A DNA stretch of 64,000 bases from Vibrio artabrorum (GTDB lineage Bacteria > Pseudomonadota > Gammaproteobacteria > Enterobacterales > Vibrionaceae), in assembly GCF_024347295.1 (NCBI RefSeq), contig NZ_AP025458.1:930001-994000 (forward strand), in the 5' to 3' direction. The notes under the pieces are model-generated. The model ran no database searches. It had not been told where the DNA came from and saw nothing but the letters and a program-made list of their open reading frames with translations. The position numbers and the translations under genes are program-made. Below, piece after piece: positions 28,679-39,066 of the stretch. Each line of letters opens with the position of its first letter. Position 1 is the stretch's first letter.

Positions 28679-29911
28679 TTAACCTTCGATGAGGTCGTCT
28701 TGGCTGTAAGTCTGTAAGAAGCGCTCTAGACGACCAATCGCGATTTCCAGATCTTCAATGTGTGGCAGAGTCACAATGCGGAAGTGGTCCGGTTTCGGCC
28801 AATTGAAGCCGGTACCTTGAACCAGTAGCACCTTCTCTTGCTTAAGGAGGTCGAGCACAAATTTCTGATCGTCTTTGATGTTGTACATGTTAGTGTCAAT
28901 CTTAGGGAACAGGTACATCGCGCCTTTCGGTTTCACACAAGAAACACCAGGGATTTTATTGATCAGCTCCCATGCGCGATCGCGTTGTTCAAGCAGTCGA
29001 CCACCTGGAAGAATCAGCTCATTGATACTCTGGTAACCGCCGAGTGCGGTTTGGATAGCGTGTTGCATTGGCACATTGGCACATAAACGCATCGAGGCCA
29101 GCATTTCTAGCCCTTCTATATAGCCTTTTGCTAGGTGTTTAGGACCGGTTAAGAACATCCAACCGCCACGGAAACCGCACACACGGTAAGCTTTAGACAG
29201 GCCATTGAACGTGACCATTAGCACATCTTCAGCAAGCGTGGCGACGGAAGTATGCACGGCACCATCGTAAAGTACTTTGTCGTAGATCTCATCCGCGAAG
29301 ATGATCAAACCATGTTCACGAGCAATTTCGACAACTTGCAGTAGGAAATCACGGCTGTATACCGCACCCGTTGGGTTGTTCGGGTTGATCAGCACGATGC
29401 CGCGCGTCTTTGGTGAAATCTTCGCGCGCATGTCGTCTAGGTCTGGATACCAATCGGCATCTTCATCACACATATAGTGAACCGGTGTACCACCAGAAAG
29501 CGCAACAGACGCTGTCCATAGGGGGTAATCCGGAGCGGGAACTAAGATTTCATCGCCATTATCAAGTAGCGCCTGCATCGACATAACGATAAGCTCTGAT
29601 GCCCCGTTGCCAATGTAAACGTCTTCTACATCAAGGTTACGTAGACCTTTTTTCTGATAGTGCTGCACAACCGCTTTACGAGCGGAATAGATGCCTTTTG
29701 AGTCACAGTAACCTTGCGATGTTGGAAGGTTACGGATTACGTCAACAAGGATTTCATCAGGGGCGTCAAAACCAAATGGGGCGGGATTCCCAATGTTAAG
29801 CTTTAGTATTTTATGTCCTTCTTCCTCCATGCGTTTAGCATGTTTGAGTACAGGCCCTCTTATTTCATAGCATACGCTGTTGAGTTTTGACGACATCCCG
29901 ATATTTTGCAT
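28679..29911 (-). CDS. alaA: Glutamate-pyruvate aminotransferase AlaA
   Basis: A 410-residue class I aminotransferase (PLP) that makes alanine from pyruvate and glutamate. The N-terminal RGPVLKHAKRMEEEGHKILK block and NIGNPAPFGFDAPDEI are typical of AlaA (YfbQ). The PLP lysine lies in FNGLSKAYRVCGFRGGW and the cofactor Asp in IFADEIYDK. Start ATG 29911. It is divergent from menF across 261 bp. Confidence 0.95.
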   Translation of the reverse strand: MQNIGMSSKLNSVCYEIRGPVLKHAKRMEEEGHKILKLNIGNPAPFGFDAPDEILVDVIRNLPTSQGYCDSKGIYSARKAVVQHYQKKGLRNLDVEDVYIGNGASELIVMSMQALLDNGDEILVPAPDYPLWTASVALSGGTPVHYMCDEDADWYPDLDDMRAKISPKTRGIVLINPNNPTGAVYSRDFLLQVVEIAREHGLIIFADEIYDKVLYDGAVHTSVATLAEDVLMVTFNGLSKAYRVCGFRGGWMFLTGPKHLAKGYIEGLEMLASMRLCANVPMQHAIQTALGGYQSINELILPGGRLLEQRDRAWELINKIPGVSCVKPKGAMYLFPKIDTNMYNIKDDQKFVLDLLKQEKVLLVQGTGFNWPKPDHFRIVTLPHIEDLEIAIGRLERFLQTYSQDDLIEG

Positions 29912-30172
29912 TGTCGATTTCCTGAAATTAATTTAAATACTTTATTAAAGTACCGCAAAATAGGGTTTGATAGAATAAAAATCTGATAAATACCGTATTT
30001 TAGTAATCACTGTTTTCTGAATTTTAAAGAATCACTTTCTTTGTTGTTGGCTAAGATGAATAAAGGGTCAGGATCGGTTAAAATCAGAGGAATGTTGAAA
30101 AGACAAAGTACAATCTTGATCTAAGTGGGTGCAGCCCATAAAGTATCAAATTGATATAATAATAATTTAGAT

Positions 30173-31495
30173 GTGAACGAGGTCGATTTGTCACATTTCC
30201 AGCAAACTATCTCCGCTTTGATTGAGCGAGTAAAAAATGCCCAAGCAAGCGAAGTGCGTTGTGTTGAAGTTCTCACGCAAAAACCATCGTTTGCATGTAT
30301 TGAATGGCTTCATGCTCAACCGCTCTTTCCGAAGTTTTACTGGCAGTCACGCGACACTCGTGAAGAGATTGTCGCACTCGGACAGTTGCATACCTTTTCT
30401 GATCCAGCTCCAGCCTATGCTATTCTTGGTGAAGATCAACGGATCTGGGGGGGGCGCTCGTTTGACGGGCATACTGCAAAAAACCGCCGTTGTATGGAGT
30501 CGTTTTTCTTTCTTCCTCAGGTTGAATTGATTCGCTTTGACAACACTTGGTCACTCGCGGTTAACTTATCTCCCGATCGTGTAGCTTCGATCAATGCATT
30601 AAATAAGCTTTCTGTTGAAGCCGCGATATTGGCGCCACTGACGGCTCATATCAAGCAGATTAATCATGTTCCAGAACGAGAACAGTGGGGGGGCTTAGTC
30701 GATAAAGTGCTGAAAGGCATCAGCGATGAAGAGTACAAAAAAGTGGTTTTGGCTCGTAAAACCACGCTACAGCTTGATGCTCCTATTTGCGCCGCTCAAC
30801 TGCTTAAAGCCAGCTATCTGCAAAACCATCATAGCTTCCACTTTATGTTGGTATTGGATTCCAAACACAGCTTTATTGGCTCAACGCCAGAGCGCTTATA
30901 TAGCCGACATGGTACGGAGCTCGATACCGAAGCGCTTGCTGGAACCATTGGTCGCGGAGAGAACGCTACTGAGGATATGGAACTGGCCAGCTGGCTTTCT
31001 CAGGACAGTAAAAACCTCAATGAAAACCAGTATGTGGTCGACGATATCATTGAGCGTCTTACGCCTTACTCCCAATCGGTGAATGTTGAAAAAGAGGCTC
31101 GTCTGGTTCGTTTGCGCAAGGTCCAACATTTAAAACGCAATATTCACGCGCTGCTTCATTCGGGAGTTAATGGTGTCCAGTTGTTGAGTTCATTACAGCC
31201 GACGGCTGCAGTAGCAGGCTTACCTCGTAAAGAAGCGATGGACTTCATACTTGAACATGAACCCTTTGCAAGGGGATGGTATGCAGGCTCCGTGGGTTAT
31301 ATCAGTCATCAGCGAGCGGAATTCTGTGTCGCGATTCGCAGTGCCTTGGTTGTAAACGATCAAGTACAACTGTTCGCGGGTGCTGGGATTGTGCCAGGGT
31401 CGATCGCTGAACATGAGTGGCAAGAGTTGAACAAGAAGACGTCGACTTTGCTCAGTTTAATTTCCGACCACCCACCATTAGGTGTGGCGTCATGA
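30173..31495 (+). CDS. menF: Isochorismate synthase MenF
   Basis: A 440-residue chorismate-utilising enzyme that starts menaquinone synthesis by converting chorismate to isochorismate with Mg. The C-terminal domain carries the conserved blocks VLARKTTLQL, FIGSTPERLYSR, ALAGTIGRG and FCVAIRSALV...LFAGAGIVPGS. The start is a GTG at 30173; the ATG two bases earlier is out of frame and closed at once. It is the first gene of menFDHBCE, and its stop overlaps the menD start by 4 bp. Confidence 0.95.
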   Translation: MNEVDLSHFQQTISALIERVKNAQASEVRCVEVLTQKPSFACIEWLHAQPLFPKFYWQSRDTREEIVALGQLHTFSDPAPAYAILGEDQRIWGGRSFDGHTAKNRRCMESFFFLPQVELIRFDNTWSLAVNLSPDRVASINALNKLSVEAAILAPLTAHIKQINHVPEREQWGGLVDKVLKGISDEEYKKVVLARKTTLQLDAPICAAQLLKASYLQNHHSFHFMLVLDSKHSFIGSTPERLYSRHGTELDTEALAGTIGRGENATEDMELASWLSQDSKNLNENQYVVDDIIERLTPYSQSVNVEKEARLVRLRKVQHLKRNIHALLHSGVNGVQLLSSLQPTAAVAGLPRKEAMDFILEHEPFARGWYAGSVGYISHQRAEFCVAIRSALVVNDQVQLFAGAGIVPGSIAEHEWQELNKKTSTLLSLISDHPPLGVAS

Positions 31496-33216
31496 ATCAC
31501 GACCAAGCCGTATTAAATAGAGTTTGGTGCCACACGTTACTTGAAGAACTTGTACGCAATGGTGTTGAGCATGTATGTGTTGCGCCAGGCTCTCGTTCCA
31601 CCCCGTTAACGCTTGAAGCCGAAGCCAACCCCAAGTTAACCTTACACACACACTTTGATGAGCGTGGTCTCGGATTCTTAGCTTTAGGCATAGCAAAAGC
31701 CAGCAACAGCCCCGTGGTCGTGATTGTGACATCGGGTACTGCGGTTGCGAATTTATTGCCTGCGACGGCTGAATCAGGGCTGACACGAGAGAAGCTGATC
31801 TTGCTGACCTCTGATAGACCGATCGACTTGGTCGATTGTGGTGCCAATCAAGCGATTCAACAGCATGGTATCTTCTCAAACCATGTTGAAACAGCGTTAA
31901 ACCTACCAAGCCCAACCACACAAGTTTCTTTGAACTGGCTCCTGACATCGGTTGATAACGCACTCGCTAAGCAACGCAGTGTCGGTGGCGCCATTCACAT
32001 CAATTGCCCGTTTCCAGAACCGCTCTATTCTAACAATAGCGCTGAGATGTATGGCGAATACACGGCCAGTATTGCAAGATGGAAAGCATCGGCAAGTCCA
32101 TACTCTAATCGGTGTCTGCCTAATAATTTGCATACTCAACCTGTCGTCGCGGGTGATTATGTTGCGCGAAAAGGTGTCATAATTATTGGTTCTATCGACA
32201 ACGCAGCGGCGAGAAAAGCGACACAGTTTGCTTGTGCTTTGGGTTGGCCTATTTTTTGTGACCCGCAATCCGGCGTGAGCAGTGATTGGAAGCATTATGA
32301 TCTGTGGTTGCAGAGTGATTCAGTTAAAGATCAACTTAACCCGTGTGATTTCATTCTTCAATTCGGTGAGCGCATCGTTTCTAAGCGATTGAACCAATGG
32401 ATTAAGTCACAAGCCGCTTCATTTGATTGCACTCAATATGTTGTGGTTTCACCAGATGCACATCGTATAAATCAAGATCATCTCCCTCAAACTCATATTG
32501 TTGCCAATATCGAGTCATGGATATCCGAACAACACCTACCAACCTTATTAGGCCAACATGCGGGTTGGGGGGCGTCTTTAATCGAGGTGGCAAATTCTGT
32601 TCAGCAACTGGCACTCGCGCAAATATCCAATAATGACCAGTTGACGGAACTGAGCGTGGCAGTCGACTTGTCGTCTAGACTAAAAGACAGAGAGCTGTTT
32701 GTGGGAAACAGCTTGATGGTAAGGCTGGTGGATATGCTGTCCTCTATATCTGCGAATCAAGTTTACAGTAATCGTGGCGCATCGGGCATTGATGGGTTGG
32801 TGGCAACGGCTGCGGGTGTGGTGAAAGCCAACCGGAACCCGTTATTGATGTTGATTGGCGATACCTCTTTGCTCTACGATCTCAACTCACTGGCTCTGCT
32901 GACTCATCATTTAACGCCAGTGGTTATTGTGGTGACCAACAATGACGGCGGTGCGATTTTTGATTTGTTGCCGGTACCAGAGCAACAAAAACAGTCGCTT
33001 TATCAAATGCCTCATGGTTTTAGCTTTGAACATGCCGCAGCGCAATTCCAACTTGGTTACGCAGCCCCAGAAACCTTGAACTGCTATCAAAATATCATTG
33101 AACAACATTTCGAAAAGGGTCAGGGTACCTTGCTCGTGGAAGTTAAAACGCCTCCCGAACAAGCGTCTACTTTGCTGAAACAATTCAGTTCAATGCTTAC
33201 CGAGGCATTAGCCTAA
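31492..33216 (+). CDS. menD: SEPHCHC synthase MenD
   Basis: A 574-residue thiamine-diphosphate enzyme that joins isochorismate and 2-oxoglutarate. N-terminal VCVAPGSRSTPLTL and FDERGLGFLALG; the ThDP-binding stretch is IGDTSLLYDLNSL with NNDGGAIFDLLP after it. The start ATG 31492 is inside the menF stop (ATGA), indicating translational coupling; an in-frame ATG at 31417 lies inside menF and is rejected. menH follows 9 bp later. Confidence 0.95.
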   Translation: MNHDQAVLNRVWCHTLLEELVRNGVEHVCVAPGSRSTPLTLEAEANPKLTLHTHFDERGLGFLALGIAKASNSPVVVIVTSGTAVANLLPATAESGLTREKLILLTSDRPIDLVDCGANQAIQQHGIFSNHVETALNLPSPTTQVSLNWLLTSVDNALAKQRSVGGAIHINCPFPEPLYSNNSAEMYGEYTASIARWKASASPYSNRCLPNNLHTQPVVAGDYVARKGVIIIGSIDNAAARKATQFACALGWPIFCDPQSGVSSDWKHYDLWLQSDSVKDQLNPCDFILQFGERIVSKRLNQWIKSQAASFDCTQYVVVSPDAHRINQDHLPQTHIVANIESWISEQHLPTLLGQHAGWGASLIEVANSVQQLALAQISNNDQLTELSVAVDLSSRLKDRELFVGNSLMVRLVDMLSSISANQVYSNRGASGIDGLVATAAGVVKANRNPLLMLIGDTSLLYDLNSLALLTHHLTPVVIVVTNNDGGAIFDLLPVPEQQKQSLYQMPHGFSFEHAAAQFQLGYAAPETLNCYQNIIEQHFEKGQGTLLVEVKTPPEQASTLLKQFSSMLTEALA

Positions 33217-33225
33217 GGACTTCAC

Positions 33226-34026
33226 ATGCTTTACTCCAATTATTACCCAGCGGTACAAGAATCTTCTGACAAACCTTTACTTGTTTTTTTACATGGTTTA
33301 CTTGGGAGTGCGGATGATTGGAGTGCATGTCGTCCATTCCTTGCAGACTTTCCTCTGCTTTGTATTGATTTACCCGGACACGGACAAAGTCGCTTTACCG
33401 ATCCGGTCGGGTTTGAGCATTGCTGTAAGAAAATTGTCCAATGTATAACATCTCAGCTGGCACTCAACAATTTTCCTGCCGATTATCCTATCGTGGTGAT
33501 TGGTTATTCGATGGGCGGAAGGCTTGCCATGTATGGGGTGACAAGCCCTTGCTTCGAGACGCTCAACCTAAAGAAAGTCATTATTGAAGGCGGCAACTTT
33601 GGCTTGGAATGCGAAGAAGAAAGAGCACAAAGGTTAGTACATGATACGCAGTGGGCTGTTCGCTTTGCGCAGCAGTCGATCGAAGATGTTTTAGACGATT
33701 GGTATCAACAAAGCGTCTTTTCTTCACTAAATCATGAGCAAAGACAAACTTTGGTTATAAAGCGTAGTGGTAACCTTGGAGTATCCGTCGCAAATATGTT
33801 GTTATCTACTTCATTAGCTAAGCAACCGGATTTACGTGCCACATTGAAATCTCATGAGCATTTATTGCATTACGTATGTGGGGAAAAAGATCGTAAATTC
33901 ATGGAGCTAGCAGAGAATAGTGGCTTTGAATATAGCCAGGTAAATCACGCTGGGCATAATGTACATTTTGAACAACCCGAGCTGTTTTCAAACCTGATCA
34001 TTCAATGTATAACCAGTCGTCACTGA
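33226..34026 (+). CDS. menH: SHCHC synthase MenH (alpha/beta hydrolase)
   Basis: A 266-residue alpha/beta hydrolase fold enzyme that removes pyruvate from SEPHCHC to give SHCHC. Motifs: FLHGLLGSADDW (oxyanion region), LPGHGQSR, the nucleophile elbow GYSMGGR and the catalytic His in NHAGHNVHFE. It sits 9 bp after menD. A 102 bp gap with a hairpin separates it from menB. Confidence 0.93.
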   Translation: MLYSNYYPAVQESSDKPLLVFLHGLLGSADDWSACRPFLADFPLLCIDLPGHGQSRFTDPVGFEHCCKKIVQCITSQLALNNFPADYPIVVIGYSMGGRLAMYGVTSPCFETLNLKKVIIEGGNFGLECEEERAQRLVHDTQWAVRFAQQSIEDVLDDWYQQSVFSSLNHEQRQTLVIKRSGNLGVSVANMLLSTSLAKQPDLRATLKSHEHLLHYVCGEKDRKFMELAENSGFEYSQVNHAGHNVHFEQPELFSNLIIQCITSRH

Positions 34027-34080
34027 ACTGATTGAACGATTATTTCGTATCAAGCGCGATTAAAATATGAGCAACACCGT

Positions 34081-34101
34081 CACGACTATTCGTTAGTCGT
34101 G
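34081..34101 (+). promoter_or_regulatory. Hairpin between menH and menB
   Basis: CACGACTA-TTCGT-TAGTCGTG: a perfect 8 bp stem without a T tract, 28 bp before the menB start. It may protect the menB message or tune its expression. Confidence 0.55.
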
Positions 34102-34128
34102 CCCTCTAATAGAACAATGGAAATCACC

Positions 34129-34995
34129 ATGGCTAAAACAGTAGGCATCACAGAAGAAGAACTTTACGCAGCCGTTAACTGGCGCGATGAGAGCAGTCAA
34201 TTTGAAGATATTCAGTACCACAAATCAGATGATGGTATTGCCAAAATCACGATTGCTCGCCCTCAAGTACACAATGCGTTCCGTCCACAAACCGTTAAAG
34301 AGATGATCAATGCTCTGGCTGATGCGCGTTATGATGAAAAGGTTGGTGTTATCATTTTAACGGGCCTTGGTGAGAAGGCGTTCTGTTCTGGTGGTGACCA
34401 AAGTATTCGTGGTGACTACGGCGGCTACCAAGATGATTCAGGTACACACCACCTGAACGTACTTGATTTCCAACGTCAAATTCGTACTTGTCCAAAGCCT
34501 GTAATTGCTGCGGTATCGGGTTGGGCAGTCGGTGGCGGTCATGTACTTCACATGATGGCAGACCTGACTATTGCTGCTGAAAACGCACAGTTTGGTCAAA
34601 CGGGTCCAAAAGTGGGGTCATTCGATGGCGGTTGGGGCGCGTCTTACATGGCTCGTATCGTTGGTCAAAAGAAAGCGCGTGAAATCTGGTTCTTGTGTCG
34701 CTTTTACGATGCTCAAGAAGCACTGGACATGGGCCTTGTAAACACCGTTGTTCCTGTTGCTGACCTAGAAAAAGAGACCGTTCGTTGGTGTCGTGAAGTT
34801 CTACAACACAGCCCAATGGCACTGCGTTGCTTGAAAGCGGCACTGAACGCGGACTGTGATGGTCAAGCCGGTCTGCAAGAGTTGGCAGGTAATGCAACCA
34901 TGATGTTCTATATGACAGAGGAAGGCCAAGAAGGCCGCAACGCATTCAATGAGAAACGTCGACCTGACTTCGACAAATTCCCGCGTAACCCATAG
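34129..34995 (+). CDS. menB: 1,4-dihydroxy-2-naphthoyl-CoA synthase MenB
   Basis: A 288-residue crotonase-fold enzyme that closes the naphthoquinone ring of O-succinylbenzoyl-CoA. Conserved [15 protein letters not shown] and the oxyanion-forming [12 protein letters not shown], then [15 protein letters not shown]. The start ATG 34129 ([13 protein letters not shown]) matches the family length; an in-frame ATG ten codons upstream falls in the hairpin region. Confidence 0.96.
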   Translation: MAKTVGITEEELYAAVNWRDESSQFEDIQYHKSDDGIAKITIARPQVHNAFRPQTVKEMINALADARYDEKVGVIILTGLGEKAFCSGGDQSIRGDYGGYQDDSGTHHLNVLDFQRQIRTCPKPVIAAVSGWAVGGGHVLHMMADLTIAAENAQFGQTGPKVGSFDGGWGASYMARIVGQKKAREIWFLCRFYDAQEALDMGLVNTVVPVADLEKETVRWCREVLQHSPMALRCLKAALNADCDGQAGLQELAGNATMMFYMTEEGQEGRNAFNEKRRPDFDKFPRNP

Positions 34996-35012
34996 TCTTG
35001 CTCCTGTTCAAA

Positions 35013-35043
35013 ATGAGTCGCTAATAGCGGCTCGTTTTATTTT
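35013..35043 (+). terminator. Weak terminator or attenuator between menB and menC
   Basis: GAGTCGCT-AAT-AGCGGCTC followed by GTTTTATTTT. It may lower expression of menC and menE relative to menB. Confidence 0.6.
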
Positions 35044-35070
35044 GATGCTCCCTCGCTTTTAGGACATTTT

Positions 35071-36078
35071 ATGAACTCAATAAATTCTCAGCGTCACGCT
35101 AAACTTTACCGTTATCAATTGCCTATGGATAGTGGCGTGATTCTTCGTGACAATAAGTTGAACGAACGCGTTGGTTATATCATCCAACTTGAGTGTGATG
35201 GTAAAACGGGTTTTGGTGAAGTCGCACCTTTACCGGGGTTTAGCCAAGAAGATGCAGAGCAAGCCGGTATTCAGCTTCAACATCAATTAGAGCTTTGGAT
35301 TAACCATAACCCTCAAACACCACTTGATGAATTATACCCTTCTGTTGCCTTCGGTTTTTCGATGGCGATGATGGAATTACGAGGCGATCTTAACGTTGAA
35401 GGTAATTACCAAGCCGCACCTTTGTGTACTGGTGACCCTGATGAGTTGATCCCTGTACTCAATGAGATGCAAGGCGAGAAAGTAGCTAAGGTCAAAGTTG
35501 GGCTTTATGAAGCGATTCGTGATGGTATGCTGGTCAGCTTATTTCTTGAGTCGATCCCTGATTTGACCCTAAGGCTTGACGCCAACCGTGCGTGGAAACC
35601 AGAAAAGGCCAAACAATTCATTAAGTACGTTTCGCCGTCGCTGCGTCAGCGTATCAGTTTTATTGAAGAGCCATGCCAAAAACCTGAAGACAGCTTAGCG
35701 TTTGCTATTGACCATGGTGTCGCGATCGCGTGGGATGAAACATTGCAAGAAGCCGTGCGCAGTCCAGAGTTTGATCTTAGCGACCTGACAGGGGCTAAAG
35801 CAGTCGTGATCAAGCCAACGCTCATTGGTTCTGTTGAGCGTTGTGTGGCACTTATTGAGCGTGCACAGCAGCTTGGAATGAAACCTGTATTGAGTTCAAG
35901 CATTGAGTCGAGCCTAGGTCTGACTCAGATTGCTCGTCTGGCGCAGCAGCATCTGCCAAATGAAGTGCCGGGACTGGATACCATTGGTTTGTTCAAGCAG
36001 CAGTTAGAGATTGCTTGGCCCGGTTGTCAGTTGCCCGTCTCCACGCTTGAACAGCAGGCGTTGATTTGGTCTTCTTAG
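35071..36078 (+). CDS. menC: o-Succinylbenzoate synthase MenC
   Basis: A 335-residue enolase-superfamily dehydratase that turns SHCHC into o-succinylbenzoate. The KxK motif is in AKVKVG, the metal ligands in LRLDANRAW and FIEEP, and WDETL follows; the second catalytic Lys is in AVVIKPTLIGS. Start ATG 35071 after AGGA. menE follows 42 bp downstream. Confidence 0.94.
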   Translation: MNSINSQRHAKLYRYQLPMDSGVILRDNKLNERVGYIIQLECDGKTGFGEVAPLPGFSQEDAEQAGIQLQHQLELWINHNPQTPLDELYPSVAFGFSMAMMELRGDLNVEGNYQAAPLCTGDPDELIPVLNEMQGEKVAKVKVGLYEAIRDGMLVSLFLESIPDLTLRLDANRAWKPEKAKQFIKYVSPSLRQRISFIEEPCQKPEDSLAFAIDHGVAIAWDETLQEAVRSPEFDLSDLTGAKAVVIKPTLIGSVERCVALIERAQQLGMKPVLSSSIESSLGLTQIARLAQQHLPNEVPGLDTIGLFKQQLEIAWPGCQLPVSTLEQQALIWSS

Positions 36079-36120
36079 ATCGAGTTCTTTCATTACTTCA
36101 GTATATTATTTGGTTATTCT

Positions 36121-37563
36121 ATGATGCGCTCACAAACTAATCATCACCCGCTCTGGTTACTGTGGGCGCAACAGAACCCGCGTCAAACCGCGTTAGTGAC
36201 CCCTAACCGCGAATACACTTGGCAACAAGTCTCTGTGTTAGTGAGTGAGTACCAACAACGGTTATCTGAGCAAGGTTTATCGGTAGGTGATGTACTGACG
36301 ATTGTCGGTAAGAATCAAGCGGAAGTGCTTCTTGTTTATCTTGCTTCATTACACCTAGGTGTGGTTTGTGCCTTTACCATGCCTCAACCGAAAGCGCGTT
36401 TAACGCAAAAGCTCGATTCCTTATATCAAGCAGCTCAACAGAGCTACCTTTGGCTATTGGACAGTAGCGGGATAGAGCAATCAGAGACTGTTGATTTGAA
36501 TAGTCAGTTGGTGACTTTGCCTTACTTACATGAAGTGAAGGGCGATGCTGCTGATGGTCATCGGATAACAACACCTCAAGAGTCTAACTTCAATCCGCAA
36601 AACTTAGCGAGCCTCGTATTCACTTCAGGTTCTACCGGAAACCCGAAAGCGGTAGCGCATACGTTGCAGCAGCACCTATGTTCAGCTCAGGGACTGCTCG
36701 ACGTTTTTCAGTTTGCACAAAATGACATATGGCTGCTGAGTTTGCCTATGTACCATGTCTCGGGATTAGCGATAGTCCACCGTTGGCTGGCCGCTGGTGG
36801 TTGCATCAAAATAGGCAATGGCGAACTTGAAAAAGACATCGAAGGTTGCAGTCATGCATCATTGGTTGCTACTCAGCTACATCGATTATTAAAGAGTAAG
36901 CAACCACTTACGTTAACTCATGTACTGTTGGGTGGCAGCGATATACCAGAAGCACTTGGGCTTGAAGCTCAACAGATGGGTATCCAAACTTGGCTTGGAT
37001 ATGGCATGACAGAAGCGGCTTCGACAGTAACCGCAAAGCCAGTTGATGCTCACCACAATGCGGGTTGTGTGCTTAACCATCGTCAGTTAAAAATTGAAGG
37101 TCAACGTATTTATATTGGCGGCAACACGCTTGCTTCCGGTTATTACTATCAAGGTGCGTTAACACCATTGGTGGATGACCAAGGGTGGTTTGACACTAAA
37201 GATCTCGGCGAATGGGATGGCGAACAAGTGTCGATTATTGGCCGTGCAGACAATCAATTTATTTCCGGTGGTGAGAATATCCACTGTGAAGAAATAGAAC
37301 GAGCCCTCATCCGATTACCTGAAGTGACACAGGCTTTTGTGGTTCCTGTTGAAGACAGTGAATTTGGATTTCGGCCCGTCGCCATTGTTGACTGTGACGA
37401 ACTACCGGATAAAAAGTGGTTTGCAGATCAACTACAAAGTAGCCTAGAACGATTTAAGTTTCCGATTGAGTACTATCAAATACCTAAGCAAGAACAGCAG
37501 GGCATTAAGGTATCGAGAGCGGGATTGGCGCTTTGGCTATCACAGAACAGGGAATCAAGATAA
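36121..37563 (+). CDS. menE: o-Succinylbenzoate-CoA ligase MenE
   Basis: A 480-residue acyl-CoA synthetase of the ANL family that activates o-succinylbenzoate with ATP and CoA. The P-loop-like motif is VFTSGSTGNPKAV, the adenylate motif GYGMTEAAS, and WFDTKDLGEW with GRADNQFISGGENI at the hinge. The start is one of two adjacent ATG codons with a weak Shine-Dalgarno. Last gene of the men cluster; the product of MenC is used here and passed to MenB. Confidence 0.93.
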   Translation: MMRSQTNHHPLWLLWAQQNPRQTALVTPNREYTWQQVSVLVSEYQQRLSEQGLSVGDVLTIVGKNQAEVLLVYLASLHLGVVCAFTMPQPKARLTQKLDSLYQAAQQSYLWLLDSSGIEQSETVDLNSQLVTLPYLHEVKGDAADGHRITTPQESNFNPQNLASLVFTSGSTGNPKAVAHTLQQHLCSAQGLLDVFQFAQNDIWLLSLPMYHVSGLAIVHRWLAAGGCIKIGNGELEKDIEGCSHASLVATQLHRLLKSKQPLTLTHVLLGGSDIPEALGLEAQQMGIQTWLGYGMTEAASTVTAKPVDAHHNAGCVLNHRQLKIEGQRIYIGGNTLASGYYYQGALTPLVDDQGWFDTKDLGEWDGEQVSIIGRADNQFISGGENIHCEEIERALIRLPEVTQAFVVPVEDSEFGFRPVAIVDCDELPDKKWFADQLQSSLERFKFPIEYYQIPKQEQQGIKVSRAGLALWLSQNRESR

Positions 37564-37713
37564 GTGTGCTCGGTAAGGCCAAATGAAGATGCGGTAAGTG
37601 GCCTACGGTTAGTTAATTTAGCAATTAGATAGTTCAAAACAGAATTTATTATCTTTATAACCATCCATCATAATAAGCCCCATAAATAACGGATTATAGA
37701 ATAAGGTCTTATT

Positions 37714-37878
37714 ATGAAAATTACCCTCATCATCGCGGTTCTGTTGCAAATCGGCCAAGCAGTGATGTCGTCGGGGTTGACGAGATCCTTAGCTGAATTC
37801 ACGGCATTTGTTTTAGTTATCACACTTGTTTTGATGAAAAAAGAGAGTAAGAAAAGTGATAAGCCGTTATTTGATTAA
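37714..37878 (+). CDS. Small two-helix membrane protein, 54 residues
   Basis: ATG 37714 with AAGG upstream. The product has two hydrophobic segments (about 3-19 and 28-43) and a charged tail (KKESKKSDKPLFD), so it is probably a hairpin membrane protein with a cytoplasmic tail. I do not recognise a family. Its stop codon runs straight into an array of degenerate 16 bp repeats and then a terminator. Confidence 0.7.
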   Translation: MKITLIIAVLLQIGQAVMSSGLTRSLAEFTAFVLVITLVLMKKESKKSDKPLFD

Positions 37879-37973
37879 TGTTCGTGACAACCGATGTTCG
37901 TTAAAACCAATATTCGTTAAAATCAATATTCGTTACAGAAAGTATTGGTTACAACAATGATTGGATACAAAAA
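37878..37973 (+). repeat. Six degenerate 16 bp tandem repeats
   Basis: Units of exactly 16 bp: ATGTTCGTGACAACCG, ATGTTCGTTAAAACCA, ATATTCGTTAAAATCA, ATATTCGTTACAGAAA, GTATTGGTTACAACAA, TGATTGGATACAAAAA. The consensus is near ATRTTCGTTAMAACMA; divergence increases toward the terminator. Confidence 0.75.
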
Positions 37974-38003
37974 GGCAAAGTGTAAATACGCTTTGCCTTT
38001 TTT
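37968..38003 (+). terminator. Terminator, probably bidirectional (small gene and yeiH)
   Basis: AAAGGCAAAG (37971-37980) and CTTTGCCTTT (37991-38000), 10 nt loop, flanked by A on the left and T on the right. Confidence 0.88.
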
Positions 38004-38062
38004 GTCGTTTGTAAATTCATAGGTTCGAATAGCTTGTTAACTTAGCTACGTTTTTCAGCGGA

Positions 38063-38983
38063 TTAGGCAAGCGTTAACCACGCTAATGAACCCGTAGAAA
38101 TCATCACCCACAAGGTAATGCCAAACATCAATGGCTTTGGCCCTGCAGCTTTGAGCTTCTCAACCGAAATACCACAACCAATCAAAAATAGGCACACCAC
38201 AAGTACGTGTTTCGATACATTAAAGATCCCTTGATAAATTACGTCAAACTGCGGCATGACATCGCTGATGAAGATCGCAGCACAATAGAACAAAATGAAA
38301 TAAGGGATGGTGATTTTTTTCTGATCGTTTCTAAAAATGATCGAACTGATGAAAGCAACGGGGACTATCCAAAGTGCGCGAGCTAACTTCAGCGTTGTTG
38401 CTGTTGTCAGTGCTTCTTCGCCATAAGCAGATGCCGCGCCGACAACTGAAGAGGTGTCATGAATGGCAATAGCAGCCCATGTACCGAACGTTTGTTGGCT
38501 TAGCTCAAGGGCATGACCAATCATTGGGAATAAGAATAAAGCGACTGAGTTGAGCACAAACACCGTAGCGAGCGCTAATCCAATCTGTTCATCGTCAGCT
38601 TTGATTGCGGGTGCGACTGCTGCAATGGCACTGCCACCGCAAATCGCGGTACCAGAAGCAATAAGGTAACCTGTGATGCGATCCAACCCCATTTTTTTTG
38701 CTAAGACCCAACCAATGACTAACGTACCGACGATGGTTGTAACAATCAAACCAATACCATCACCCGTTACCGCTAGCGCCTTTTCAAATTGAATGCCAAA
38801 ACCTAAACCGACAATCGAGTAGGCTAATAGTTTTTTTGTGAGTTTTCCGACTTCTAGGTGTTGAGGCACTAAACCGAGGCTCGCAAGAAGAAAGCCGATA
38901 ACAAGTGCGGTCGGCGAGCTTACCCAAGGGGTTAAACAAAAGAGAGCAGCAAGATAAAACGGAACAGATTTTGTGAGTGTCAT
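38063..38983 (-). CDS. yeiH: YeiH/UPF0324 family membrane protein (putative sulfate exporter family)
   Basis: A 306-residue protein with about ten hydrophobic segments. The conserved [20 protein letters not shown] block and [20 protein letters not shown] are hallmarks of the family; related proteins have been linked to sulfate or thiosulfate-type anion export, without firm proof for YeiH itself. The start [11 protein letters not shown] at 38983 is preferred to one 30 codons upstream, which lacks hydrophobicity and Shine-Dalgarno support. A long inverted repeat lies upstream. Confidence 0.85.
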   Translation of the reverse strand: MTLTKSVPFYLAALFCLTPWVSSPTALVIGFLLASLGLVPQHLEVGKLTKKLLAYSIVGLGFGIQFEKALAVTGDGIGLIVTTIVGTLVIGWVLAKKMGLDRITGYLIASGTAICGGSAIAAVAPAIKADDEQIGLALATVFVLNSVALFLFPMIGHALELSQQTFGTWAAIAIHDTSSVVGAASAYGEEALTTATTLKLARALWIVPVAFISSIIFRNDQKKITIPYFILFYCAAIFISDVMPQFDVIYQGIFNVSKHVLVVCLFLIGCGISVEKLKAAGPKPLMFGITLWVMISTGSLAWLTLA

Positions 38984-39066
38984 TATGGTTGGATTGTCTT
39001 TTCTAATGGTGGCAGCGTAGTAGGGCACTATACGCTTAAGCCAATGGTAAGTAAGTCTAAATGAAT

